A stretch of 64,000 nt of DNA from Lethocerus indicus (lineage: Eukaryota > Arthropoda > Insecta > Hemiptera > Belostomatidae): NCBI GenBank assembly GCA_019843655.1, contig JACDQD010000007.1:25810365-25874364 (forward strand), in the 5' to 3' direction. Below are positions 11,982-20,850 of the stretch, piece by piece (position 1 is the stretch's first letter; each line of letters begins with the position of its first letter). The position numbers were made by a program, and so were the translations under genes. The notes below the pieces were generated by a model, which worked only from the letters and a program-made list of their open reading frames with translations, did not search any database and was not told the DNA's origin.

Positions 11982-12045
11982 CAGATGTATCAGTATATGG
12001 CGTACAGTCCGTTGCGTTGGAATTCTCGAACTATCAATATTTCAG
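11982..12045 (+). CDS. candidate short exon 1 (gene unknown)
   Basis: The left side has a T-rich tract and acceptor TTTTTTATTTAATCCCAG; the right side has donor TTCAG|GTATGT. The 64 nt between are free of stops in all three frames. The start is ambiguous because CAGCAG offers two acceptors three bases apart. In the frame that can join the exon at 17030-17368 the translation is DVSVYGVQSVALEFSNYQYF plus a split codon. An ATG at 11985 would open a different frame. The exon could be 5' UTR, coding, or nothing: the donor side alone also resembles a recursive splice site. I do not recognise the peptide. Confidence 0.25.
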
Positions 12046-12235
12046 GTATGTCCCGCCCCGATCTCTCGGCGTTTTCAACCTTCCACTCTCCTATATTATA
12101 AATACGGTTAAATGATTTCTGTAAATGCCGGACTGGACGAATGAAACAACGGTAAATGTTTCCAAAGACTTGAACTCGGTCAGGAAAGGTTCTCGGAAAA
12201 TAAAAGGCCGACCGATTGTTGAATAACTAACAACG

Positions 12236-12254
12236 TGCGGCGGCGGCGGCGGCG
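12236..12254. repeat. (CGG)n microsatellite
   Basis: Six GGC/CGG units in a short GC-rich spot just upstream of a TATAAAAG word at 12261-12268. Confidence 0.85.
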
Positions 12255-12260
12255 TTGGAA

Positions 12261-12268
12261 TATAAAAG
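12261..12268 (+). promoter_or_regulatory. possible TATA box
   Basis: TATAAAAG follows a GC-rich CGG run, and candidate exon 2 begins about 40 bp downstream. No clear initiator is seen, so this could be a chance match. Confidence 0.15.
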
Positions 12269-12301
12269 TGATTGTGCTAAAAGCCGGCCTGATATTTACA
12301 G

Positions 12302-12332
12302 GAGCTGTTGGACCTTGGACACTGTACGAAAG
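12302..12332 (+). CDS. candidate 31-nt micro-exon 2 (gene unknown)
   Basis: The boundaries are acceptor TGATATTTACAG and donor GAAAG|GTGCGT. At 31 nt it is unusually short. All three frames are open; in the frame compatible with the 17030-17368 exon it reads SCWTLDTVRK, in another frame ELLDLGHCTK. The acceptor has a weak pyrimidine tract, so this is the least secure of the candidate exons. Confidence 0.15.
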
Positions 12333-12333
12333 G

Positions 12334-12405
12334 TGCGTGTGTGTGTGTGTGTGTATCTGTGTGTACGCGTCTGTGTATCACTCACTCTCACTCTCTCTCC
12401 CTCTG
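12334..12405. repeat. (GT)n and (CT)n low-complexity tract
   Basis: GT dinucleotides with CTGTGTAC interruptions pass into CTCACTCTCACTCTCTCT. It begins at the donor of candidate exon 2, which lowers confidence in that donor. Confidence 0.85.
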
Positions 12406-12754
12406 TACGTGTAAGACCTCGCCCCCTCCCCCTCCTCACCCCCGTGTGTGTGCGTAACACCGATAATAAAGTGCGTGCTCGACTATACGGAGAATGGAAG
12501 GAAAATGAATTACGTGCTCGATGGTTGAGTATCAGTTCGGCCTCTGAGAACCTCTGCGCCCATGAGAATCACGCTTGAAATGCTGACATCGAACATCTAA
12601 TTATTTTTCCTTCCATCCAGATACAATACAGAATCCCCAAACTTTCACTATTTTCCGGCAAATTTCCCTCAGCAGGGATAAACGCCTCCACCTGACGGGA
12701 CAGGATAGGGGATGTTTTACTTTCCCGGACAATGATCGTCGGGTGGAAACTGAC

Positions 12755-12890
12755 GTAAAGATTGAGCCCACGATGAAGAGGAGCGAATCAGTTCAGGAAT
12801 AAAGGTTAATGAACCAGTCGCCAAACAGTATTGAGAGCGAAACTGCCACGCATGACACCCATTAAATAGAATGAACCAAAAAAAAGACTA
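12755..12890 (-). repeat. family 2 dispersed repeat
   Basis: Blocks CCCACGATGAAGAGGAGCGA, ATCAGTTCAGGAATAAAGGT, CCAGTCGCCAAACAGTATTG, AGAGCGAAACTGCC and ATAGAATGAACC are in the same order as at 42100-42215. It is one of the better copies. Confidence 0.7.
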
Positions 12891-13068
12891 GTCATTAAAA
12901 AATTGCATTTAGAGACTATTTATTGCGAAAATCGGGAATTTATAGACGTACCAAGATCACGTGCAGTCTTGTACAAGTGTCCAGTGAACTGTTGAATTGA
13001 TAAAAATTGGTACATTGGATTGTTGTCCATAAATTTGTAATTTAATTTTTTTCTATCTTTTTTTTCAG

Positions 13069-13119
13069 AGATGGGACTTCACAGCGAGCTGGCGGAAACC
13101 GTCTACGCAGCAGCTCACA
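13069..13119 (+). CDS. candidate 51-nt exon 3 (gene unknown)
   Basis: This has the best splice context of the short exons: a long pyrimidine tract TTCTATCTTTTTTTTCAG and donor CTCACA|GTAAGT. Its length is a multiple of three, and all three frames are open, so frame cannot be decided here. The frame that joins the 17030-17368 exon reads RWDFTASWRKPSTQQLT; another reads MGLHSELAETVYAAAH from an ATG at 13071. It may equally be a 5' UTR exon. GC content is higher than in the flanks. Confidence 0.3.
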
Positions 13120-13420
13120 GTAAGTGGCTAAATTAAAATCAAATGTCAAAACAAATTTTTGTAGGTTTCTTTTAATAGATTTCTGGTTCTGGTTAAATTT
13201 TTATAACGGCACTGTGGTATTCAATACGCCTTATTTAAAGAATTATATGGAAGTGGTCGGGGGTAGTATTAATGCTGTGGTTGAACTAATGCACTAAATA
13301 TTGGCAACTTATTGTCTATCCTCAATCCAAATACAATAGGGGAGTTGAAGAGTCGTACGCTGATACATTGTTATCATCACACATGCGGCTTGCTGTTTCC
13401 ATTGACCCATTTGATCGTAA
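13120..13420. other. noncoding DNA, probable intron if exon 3 is real
   Basis: AT-rich, no feature recognised. Confidence 0.35.
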
Positions 13421-13462
13421 CCTAGAGCAGATTCGGCTTGTCGCCATCTTCAATACGAATGT
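13421..13462 (-). repeat. family 1 arm block, strongly degraded
   Basis: Reverse complement reads TATTGAAGATGGCGACAAGC then CGAATCTGCTCTAGG. The CTGAAGA core is lost to TTGAAGA. Confidence 0.5.
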
Positions 13463-15139
13463 CGGTTTTTCCTTCCATATTAAAGCGTATTCTATTTAAA
13501 ATATGTGAGGTACCACAGCAGTTGTATTGATCATGTTGTATTCCTCGATAAATCAATAATTATGCGCCCCTTCACACGAAATACAAATACTTTCTGGCGG
13601 TTAGATTGCTTTGAGACGCTATTACGGGAGTTTTAATTGAATTTTCCTTATAATATTATTTATAATTTTATTATGACTGAGCTAACCCAACAACAGAGAT
13701 CATAATCTCCACACTATAATGTGGAAATATTTTGAGCAGAATTTCGGTATCTGTTCTGGTGGTAGAAGAGAGGCAGAATTTTTCGTTCGGAAGGCGGGTG
13801 ATTGGTCGTCGAAATCTCGACATTGAGTTATGTTGTGTGTCGAATTATCTAAGGAGGGGCGTACACTTTCACGGGCTCCTTCATTACAGAGCCGCCCCCG
13901 CCCCAACTTTTTTCAAGGACCCACACGGACAAATATTATTAATTGACAGGCCTTTCTCCCTCCTCCTCCTCCTCCTCCATCACTCCCGTCTCTCTCTCTC
14001 TCTCTCTATCTCTACCTCTTTCGGTTCCACGGTTCGGCCTCCGAGTCGGTAAATAGCCCATGTTTCAGGCTGACCCCTAACATATAGTGGTCCATTTTCT
14101 GTCCCATTGAAGAACTCTAATTTTTTCCGTTATGAAAAATGTGGCGCGATAAATAAAAGAGTATATTTATTGATATATTAATTTTATGTCTAAATACAAT
14201 AGCTTGGCATATAGGATATCCAGACACTAGAACAGTTGTCTTCAAAATACAAATTCCAAAAAAATTATAAAGCACTCAAACTGGTTATATTAACAAAAAA
14301 AAGGTAGAAATTCATTTAGTTATGTTTGAAAATTAATCAGAAGCTTCCAAGAAATTAGTGTGTGGGCTTCCATTAATATATTATTTTTATTTTAAAAATT
14401 TTAAAAACAATTCAATACTTTAATTGTCTTTACATAATGTACTTAAAACATATTGATCTACTTTAAATATTATTTTAAGATATATTTTTCTAAGGGTGGG
14501 ATGTGGTTCCTCAAGAAAACCCTGTTTATTAACCTCTCGGAAATTTGAAGCTCTATAAAATCTTTCGGGAGTAGAAAACCATCTCGGGTCCATTGCGACA
14601 AGTCCCGCATTGATTCGAGCCCAACATTCTTCCACGTCCGGCACGGACGTTTGCATATTTGATATGTGACCTCCGCACGCGAAATAAATATCACCGGGTG
14701 CCCCCCCGATCGATGTGTACCTTTCGAAGGCGACAGCTACGCCCGTCTAGCTGGCAGGAAGTAGTTAACTAGCACACATTAATATTCCTGACAAATGAGA
14801 CTGTATTTTTTCATTTATTTTTTAAAGTCATATCGCTCACTGAAATCCCGAGTTCTTACCTAGGATGGTGGTTACCCATCTCCGCTTTGGGTGGCGCTCG
14901 GGATTTTCAGGATGGCGAAGCGAGGAAAGTTGTCAAATTAAGGTTTTCTAGTGACGGGACAGTTTTTAGTGGAAGGATTTAAATCGGCAGGGCTGTAATT
15001 CCCGGACGAACTGGACATTTTGGTCACCGCTGATAACGCGGTTTTTGAAGGATTACGGATGCAGTTGTAGGCTAATAATTTGTTGGAACAATTTCATATC
15101 TGTACGAATGAGTCTGGTATGTGGGTACCGTGTCAATAT
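13463..15139. other. noncoding DNA
   Basis: A CT-rich tract lies at 13961-14015. The ORFs 13732-14052 and 14420-14694 have no protein features. At 14870-14900 the words GGGTGGCGCTCGGGATT and, at 11717-11733, GGGCGGTGCTCGGGAT look alike, possibly another low-copy repeat. Confidence 0.35.
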
Positions 15140-15240
15140 TCTGTCTAAGTGCAGTCCCAAGTTCCGCACTTGTTTTTCGCTAAGAAGTTGGGACCGGTTC
15201 AGGGAAACAGGTTGCTCTTCTCAGAGTAAAAGTAACGTCA
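15140..15240 (+). repeat. low-copy repeat 'family 3', copy 1
   Basis: AAGTGCAGTCCCAAGTTC and CTTCTCAGAGTAAAAGTAAC reappear in reverse complement at 26295-26400 with the same spacing and order, with GGGACCGG between them. Confidence 0.7.
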
Positions 15241-15534
15241 GCACTTTTTTGGCAATTGAATTTAATTCTCCATCTGCTGGACCTGCTTTCTAGTGAGGGG
15301 TGTTCTTGTAGTGAATGTAATGGTTGATAAGGTTCAGGTTTGGTACAGAGTACTGCCTTTCCATCCTCATAAGAAGGAAGGAAGGTGTCAAGAACCTGCC
15401 GAATGAGGGAATACATTTTCATATGTCCCACCTTGTACCTGCGGCCGGAGATAAATAACAGTTATATTATTAGTTGGTTATAACCGAGCTATTTTCAATC
15501 CGTAGGCCTATTTAAAATCTCTCGAAGGGGCCAT

Positions 15535-15850
15535 TAGACGGTTAGTGTCGTTCGGACGATCGCATTAATAACGGCCGATCGTTAAAGTTAATCTAAACCA
15601 GATAAACGGCAAACTGTTGGTTAATCGACCAGCAATGCCCCACTGACGGCGGCCCATTTGTCAGGGGCTCGGGGCGGCAGCCACGTCTTCATTCTAACGG
15701 CCGATATAAAAGCTGACAAATTACTATTTTATTACAACGGGAAGTCGATAATTTTCATCTTGAAACGGACTCAATTACAGGCGGACGCCAACGATTTTTA
15801 ATTCGCATTAACATTTATACGATCCGAGAGATTTCTTTTCCTTCTTATTT
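15535..15850. promoter_or_regulatory. possible cis-regulatory / conserved noncoding island
   Basis: This GC- and CpG-richer island, with repeated GATCG and CGGCCGAT words, contains GATATAAAAGC (about 15703-15713) and TTTTATTAC-type homeodomain words. It lies about 1.2 kb upstream of the probable coding exon at 17039. No coding frame is evident. Role inferred only from composition and position. Confidence 0.25.
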
Positions 15851-16320
15851 TTAAAATAAGAACAGACATGTGTCTTTATCGAGAAACGCCTCTTTGATAA
15901 CATATTAGTAGAATTCTGTTTCTAGTTTGAGTTATTACTTCTGGTGGGGGGAGGAGGTTGGTCGCTCTTATATTTAATATCTCTTAACTGCATTGCCCTC
16001 TAACGGAATTTGACAGTTAACAGCAATTCAAATAGTCGATTCAACCGAAATTCGATCGGCAAACCCGCGTTAACGCGCGTGACTATTAGCCTGTGCTAGA
16101 CGCCAACAGCGCGGCACAAGTGACGAGAAGCCCGTATATAATGAGAGTTCCGGGGAAGGGAACAAATGAATTCCGATTCAACTTTTCCGATAATTATACC
16201 AACATTATGAACAATACAAGTATTTTTCAGTCACAATATTCAGGTATATAAATGTCGATAGGCCCGCGGGAAGGTATTTGTGTATTGCCAACTATATTCT
16301 ATGAAATAAAAATAAAATAG
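15851..16320. other. noncoding DNA
   Basis: No repeat or gene recognised. GC-richer words occur near 16050-16140. Confidence 0.35.
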
Positions 16321-16403
16321 TTTAATATACCTGTTTTGTGGTCTACGAGGGGTTGGAATACCGTATGTTCGTTTCTGTCTGTATCTCGCTGTTTTGGTCT
16401 TCT

Positions 16404-16440
16404 ACTAGACCGGTTTCGGCAGCTCGCCATCTTCAGTAGC
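16404..16440 (-). ncRNA. type I hammerhead-like motif, left arm
   Basis: Read on the minus strand: stem I 5' strand GCTA, core CTGAAGA, an extra T, stem II GGC-GAGCT-GCC, core GAA, stem III ACC/GGT with no loop, cleavage-site position C17, stem I 3' strand TAGT (one G-U pair). All invariant residues of the hammerhead core (C3 U4 G5 A6, G8 A9, G12 A13 A14, U16.1-A15.1, C17) are present. The loopless self-complementary stem III is what minimal dimer-acting type I hammerheads show. The unpaired U between A9 and stem II departs from the standard fold and could weaken or abolish activity. Confidence 0.5.
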
Positions 16441-16532
16441 GGCGTTAGTCAGTAGTGTTACTGTACAAGTGAAAGTAACAGTGCAGTGAGGATGCCCGAA
16501 AAACGTCCAAAGTGCCAACAGTGACTAACACC

Positions 16533-16569
16533 GCTACTGAAGATGGCGAGCAGCCGAAACCGGTCTAGC
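16533..16569 (+). ncRNA. type I hammerhead-like motif, right arm
   Basis: Plus-strand partner of 16404-16440: GCTA (16533-16536), CTGAAGA (16537-16543), T, GGC-GAGCA-GCC (16545-16555), GAA (16556-16558), ACCGGT (16559-16564), C17 at 16565, TAGC (16566-16569). Stem I, GCTA with TAGC, is fully complementary here. Because the element is a fold-back, transcripts of either strand contain one sense motif and one antisense copy, which would compete with ribozyme folding in cis. Confidence 0.55.
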
Positions 16570-16630
16570 AGAAGACCAAACCAGCGAGAGGAGACAGAAC
16601 CACGAACCTACGGAAAATATTTGTAATTTG

Positions 16631-16675
16631 CGATCCCGGTGGAGGACAGAGTTTTCGTCCCTAATTTGAATTGGA
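16631..16675 (+). repeat. SINE-like tail fragment
   Basis: GATCCCGGTGGAGGACAGAG and TTTTCGTCC match the sequence that follows the tRNA-type B box at 40324 and 40543. The B box itself is truncated here. Confidence 0.4.
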
Positions 16676-17029
16676 AGATAAGAATTACCTGCATTTATTA
16701 TTTCTTTTAGACTCCTAAATCGGACCCTAATTCATCGGGAGGTTCGAGAGTGAAAGTTGCACTGATTAGAGGGTAAGAAGGACCAAAAAGAAACGCGAAC
16801 GAATTAATCTTGCAGCGCGGGTTCCGGGAAGCGGGCGAAGCGGGGGTAAGGGGCGTCCGGAAACGTCTCGGAAGCCGGCGTTTAATGGAAATAGCTCGGT
16901 ATAGGTGTGGCCGGGAGTAGGGGCGAGAGCGGGGGCCACGGCGCACCGGGGCCCGCCAGTCGGTGGACCAGTGTCGGCCAGGAGAGAGGCCATGCTCCAG
17001 CCTGCATAGCTCCACCTTCACCTGCATAG

Positions 17030-17368
17030 AACACCAGAATGGCTGTGCAGAACTTCACTGGCGCCGGTGCCGGGCTGGTGGCCGGCGGAGCCGCCCTCGG
17101 CGCCAGCCTCCCCTACCCGGCCAGGTACACCCTGGTCTCCAGCGCCGGGCCCCAAACTGCCGCCGGCAGGACCACCGTCCACGCCGTACTCGACTACGAC
17201 GACGACGCCGCCGAGCTGGCCGACCTCGGCCACGACTACTACGACGATGGCCACGCCGCCCCCCACCAGACACCCGGAGGACCGCTACTGCTCAAGAACG
17301 GCACAGTACCCGTCGTACCCGTCTACGCCCTCCCTCAACACCACAACGGCACCCTAGTACAGATACCG
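17030..17368 (+). CDS. probable coding exon, N-terminal part of unknown protein
   Basis: ATG at 17039 opens 110 codons that end exactly at a consensus donor, ACCG|GTAAGT, after codon ...QIP (phase 0). An in-frame TAG lies at 17027, so either translation starts at this ATG or an acceptor at CCTGCATAG|AAC (17029/17030) joins earlier exons. GC content is far above the flanks and is strongest at third positions (GCC, CTC, TAC, GAC), as expected of coding DNA. The product is Ala/Gly-rich at first, then has an acidic Asp/Tyr patch (DYDDDAAELADLGHDYYDDG) and a hydrophobic stretch NGTVPVVPVYALP. It has no signal peptide, membrane segment or domain that I recognise. Such low-complexity opening exons are common in transcription regulators, but that is only a guess. 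The two overlapping ORFs in the other plus frames and those on the minus strand are shadows. Confidence 0.6.
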
Positions 17369-18962
17369 GTAAGTCACCAGAATTATCGCCTCGGCCCTGG
17401 CAGCTCTAACTATAACCAAAAGATATCCCCGATGTCTGGCAAAATTCAAATAATACGATATTGCCGTACTTCGAAATTGTAATTTCGTCAACAGTTCGTC
17501 GTCGTTTCGGCGGTTTAAAAGCTGAAATTGAGAAATGGCTAAGAACATACAATTAGACCACCTATCAATGACAACAATAACCCATGTTTTGACATTTCTA
17601 CTTCGTCGCGAGGTACCAATTACGGTTTACGGATTAGTAAACCCGACAAAATTCTGCAACTTTTCATTCTGAATTCTGGTTCCTTCCTTCAGAAAAGGTG
17701 CACAGCATATTCGATTTCGTCGACAGCCTAACAGACACAGCAACCAAATTTTAATTAATATAACTAGCTCCACGTGACTCTCCTGTCCCAGTGTAGTCAC
17801 GAGTACCGCACCAAATCTTACTCTAATCGTGAAATGCACCAGTCGAACTGTACTTCAGATTCGGCCCTCTATACTAAAAAATTCAACCGACTCCGCTAGA
17901 GTTCTAATTAATTAAATTGTTTATCACCAGCTGGACAAGATGAAATTATAGACAGGAAAAGAAAATTGTAAAATTACGTTATTTTTTACTAATAGGTATT
18001 TTTCGATCTTTCTTTCGTTGATAACTTTGTGGAATGTACTACAGTATTGTTTTCTGACGGTTCCATCGACTCGTATCTTACCTCTAATTGTTCATTTGTC
18101 TCGTATCCTTTTAATTGTTACGTGTCGCATAAAGTGCGATAGGCGTAGTTTTAATTGGGGCTGCGTGCAAAATTTAAATAGTACTAGTCGATTACAAGAT
18201 GCAGTACTGCCATTAGAGCGTGTTGAAGCCAAGATATTTTATTGTCAACCGGTAAGTTCCTTGTCCATTTCGCAGGAATTACGTCTCCATGAATTTCTAA
18301 CTTTCAATTACTATTTATCGCCGGCTGAAATAGAAAGTGAAAATTCAGTATAATTGTTTAAATTACGTGTAACACAAACATTTCTTGAATTAACAGAAAT
18401 TTTTGATATTGAGAGAAACAGTTTTACAAACTGAGAACTGGGAATGAACTAAAACTGTCCCTTTAATTTTCACTTGTTTTTACAATTGGGCCTGCTTGAA
18501 AATTTAAAAATTGATAATTACGTAGAATATTGCCACTAGAGCGCGTCGACACTAAGGTATTTCACTGAAATATCGCGTTTAAAGAAACGCTTTAAAAAGT
18601 TTGAAATACAAAAGCTTTTTTGTCATTTTTTTCTCAGTTGTACTTGGAGTGTCCAAAAAAGCCTGCTCGTTATTAGGTATCCGGGGCCGGCTTTCTCTAC
18701 ATGCCGACACGAACTGACTAGCGTACCGTATTCGTGTGGTGGTGCACGAATTGTCGAAAATGTCGTTCGATTACTTCCGATCGATGAAGTCATCGTCAAT
18801 TGCTTGGCCGCTGAAAAACGCTGTCGGAACTATGTCGCTACTGGCAGTGAAGTGAAAATCAAAGTAGCAGTACATTTGAAATTCGAAATTGAACAATATT
18901 CCGTTCATATAACTATAGGACTAACTTTTATCCGAAGGTGGTGTAAGTTGGAATTTAGTTAG
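17369..18962. other. noncoding DNA, probable intron
   Basis: After the donor at 17369 no acceptor with an open continuation is evident. GC drops sharply. At 18610-18860 a GC-richer patch (GTGTCCAAAAAAGCCTGC onward) may be an old transposon fragment, but I see no terminal repeats. Confidence 0.35.
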
Positions 18963-19190
18963 TTTGGAATACCGTAGTATTTCCTGCCTCCTCTCGCTGA
19001 CCGGGCTGTTCCTAGAGTCGTTTCCGCTGCTCGCCATCTTCAGTAGCTCTTATTTAACGGCCCTAAAACCGTCTAAACGCATGCCTCCTCTCCAAAGAAC
19101 AATACAGGATGGGACCAAACCTAAACTCTCGAAATCTCAAACACATTAGTCCGAAGGACTAAACCAGCGAGAGGTGGCAGAAGATCGAAA
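18963..19190 (-). mobile_element. family 1 fold-back element, diverged
   Basis: The left side has TTGGAATACCGTAG (truncated tail plus arm end), CTCCTCTCGCTG, and the block at 19011-19048. The right side keeps only outer-arm words, GACTAAACCAGCGAGAGGTG. Minus-strand block: GCTACTGAAGATGGCGAGCA, GCGGAAACGACTCTAGG, with stem III broken. The spacer between the arms differs from that of the 16321 copy. Confidence 0.65.
19011..19048 (-). ncRNA. hammerhead-like motif, stem III broken
   Basis: CTGAAGA and GAAA are kept and CTA/TAG can still form stem I, but stem III reads ACGAC..TC and stem II has GGC against GCG. Probably inactive. Confidence 0.35.
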
Positions 19191-19864
19191 AAATTACCGC
19201 ATCAGAATGCAGTCTTGTACAGTTGACATTTCAAGAAATGAACAAAAAACTAGAAACGGAAGACCGCAATGGAAAAGAACTAATACTTACTAGCGTAACT
19301 TTTATTTGCACTTGATTCAGCGTGTATGTAATTATTAACAACAGTGGTTAATGGCTCAACTGGCCGCCCGTTTTAAACGTGAGCTCAATTAATATGCGGT
19401 TTACATATCGATTCCCGTTCAAATATGTTAAGCATTTCCTTCCTGATACACGACTTCGTTTAGCCTTCATCGACTACTCCCAATAATAAATCATTCGCAA
19501 ACATCGCAAATCATTATTAGTGCGGTCAATGGTGTTTACCCTATCCATCGGGTTATCATGAAGCTGGGGACATTCTGCAGGGGATCATTCAGTAAATGCC
19601 GGGAAAAGGAAACATTCCATCGGAACTAATGAGAAACCTCCTTTTTTCTAAACCTACAACTTGTCAAGGACATGCGGAGACATGATTTATCTGTAGGATA
19701 GGATTTGAGTAGCGAGAATGTAATCGTAGGAGAGTTTTGTTTCTCAAAATAGCAGCGTTAAAACCGAGGTATTAAAACATTGAATATGTTTCTTACCTTT
19801 CAAGAAAAACTATATTATAATAATGATGGTAAATTACTTGAGCGACTGGGATTTACATTGTTAG
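19191..19864. other. noncoding DNA, nothing recognised
   Basis: No supported feature. Confidence 0.4.
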
Positions 19865-20040
19865 CATACCTGGTCTGCGAGGGTTTGGAATACCGTAGCG
19901 TTTTTTATTCGATCCGCCACGCGACAAACAAGACAACCTCCACGGCAAAAGTGCTGACAGGTTGATCTACATGCAACCGTAATGTCCACGACGAAAGATC
20001 TACTGAAGATGGCGAGCAGCCGAAACCGGTTTAGTGGGAT
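19865..20040 (-). mobile_element. family 1 fold-back element, partial
   Basis: The tail CATACCTGGTCTGCGAGG and TTGGAATACCGTAG are on the left; the right arm carries the block at 19999-20034 and stops soon after TTTAGTGGG. The left-arm block is missing, so the copy is internally rearranged. Confidence 0.65.
19999..20034 (+). ncRNA. hammerhead-like motif, C17 changed to T
   Basis: TCTACTGAAGATGGCGAGCA, GCCGAAACCGGTTTAG: every core residue is kept, but position 17 is T rather than C and stem I is 3 bp (CTA/TAG). A U at position 17 is tolerated poorly in known hammerheads. Confidence 0.45.
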
Positions 20041-20750
20041 TTAGATTCGGATAATTGCCGCCTACTCTGTACTGCTATTATTTGTGAGATTTTAACTAAC
20101 CAGGTTTTTTTAATTTTATGTTATAAATCAACAATTATGCCATTAACAGATTCCTATAAATTGATGAGATGCATTAAAATCGTATTAATTTCAATTTTGT
20201 TGTCAAAAACGCGAAACATGGCGTGATTTAGGCGTTTATAATAGTTTCATGCTTTAGTTCAAGTTCTATTTTGCAACATGTTTTATCAAAACAGATGTAA
20301 ATAGCGGCATGAGTGCATAACTTTATAACTATAATATCATAAGAGTTTGAGTTTAATGATTGAATATTTTGACTCTTCGGGAATACCTTGATTTATGTTT
20401 CTTAAGCGAAATATTTATGTAGCATATTCCTCTCTGTAGTATAACATGAATAAAAAGATATAGAATAGATATCGTCGCTAAATTAGATGTAAGATCCTCA
20501 ATTTGCCTATGTGCTTTCCAGGCTCTGACCATACATAATCGTAAATAACGCTTTGTGTTATTTTCATCAGCAATTATTTTAAAGGAACTAACTTATGAGG
20601 GGAACTAACTAACATGAAAGGAATCATTCGGAGGGAAAACTGCTCCTCGCTGGTTATCGGTCTTCCCATTTATTCTGAACAGTTGGGGTGAAAACCCCCT
20701 TATCGAATACTCTGAAGGCTCGACAATGATTCTTAAAAATTATGTATTCT
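20041..20750. other. noncoding DNA, nothing recognised
   Basis: AT-rich, no supported feature. Confidence 0.4.
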
Positions 20751-20850
20751 TTTAGTTCATTCCCTTTTCTTGGTGACATTTGTGCAAGTTTTGCTCTCAA
20801 TACTAGCTGGTGATTTTTTCTTAAACCTTGAGTTCTGAAGTTACATATTC
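20751..20850 (+). repeat. family 2 dispersed repeat, fragment
   Basis: TTTAGTTCATTCCCTTTTCT, GACATTTGTGCAAGTTTTGC, TCTCAATACTAGCTGGTGA and TTCTTAAACCTT match 29530-29620. The 89-codon minus ORF over it is repeat-derived. Confidence 0.65.

Larger units (their letters stand above)
16321..16613 (-). mobile_element. family 1 fold-back element, most complete copy
   Basis: The parts are a unique tail (16321-16360, starting TTTAATATACCTGTTTTGTG), then a fold-back: left arm 16361-16450, spacer, right arm 16522-16613. The arms start CCGTATGTTCG and end CGAACCTACGG and are near-perfect reverse complements over about 90 bp. Each arm contains one hammerhead-like block. The tail lies outside only one arm, so the element has a polarity; with the tail as 3' end it is on the minus strand. 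It encodes no protein, so it must be non-autonomous or move by self-structured RNA. No convincing target duplication flanks this copy. The arrangement recalls short derivatives of Penelope-like elements or retrozymes, which are known to carry minimal hammerheads, but no reverse transcriptase is present to confirm this. Confidence 0.8.

Noticed and set aside
16963..17409. 148-codon Arg-rich ORF overlapping the probable exon
   Set aside because: Shadow frame of the exon at 17039; Arg/Pro richness reflects the GC-rich third positions of the real frame.
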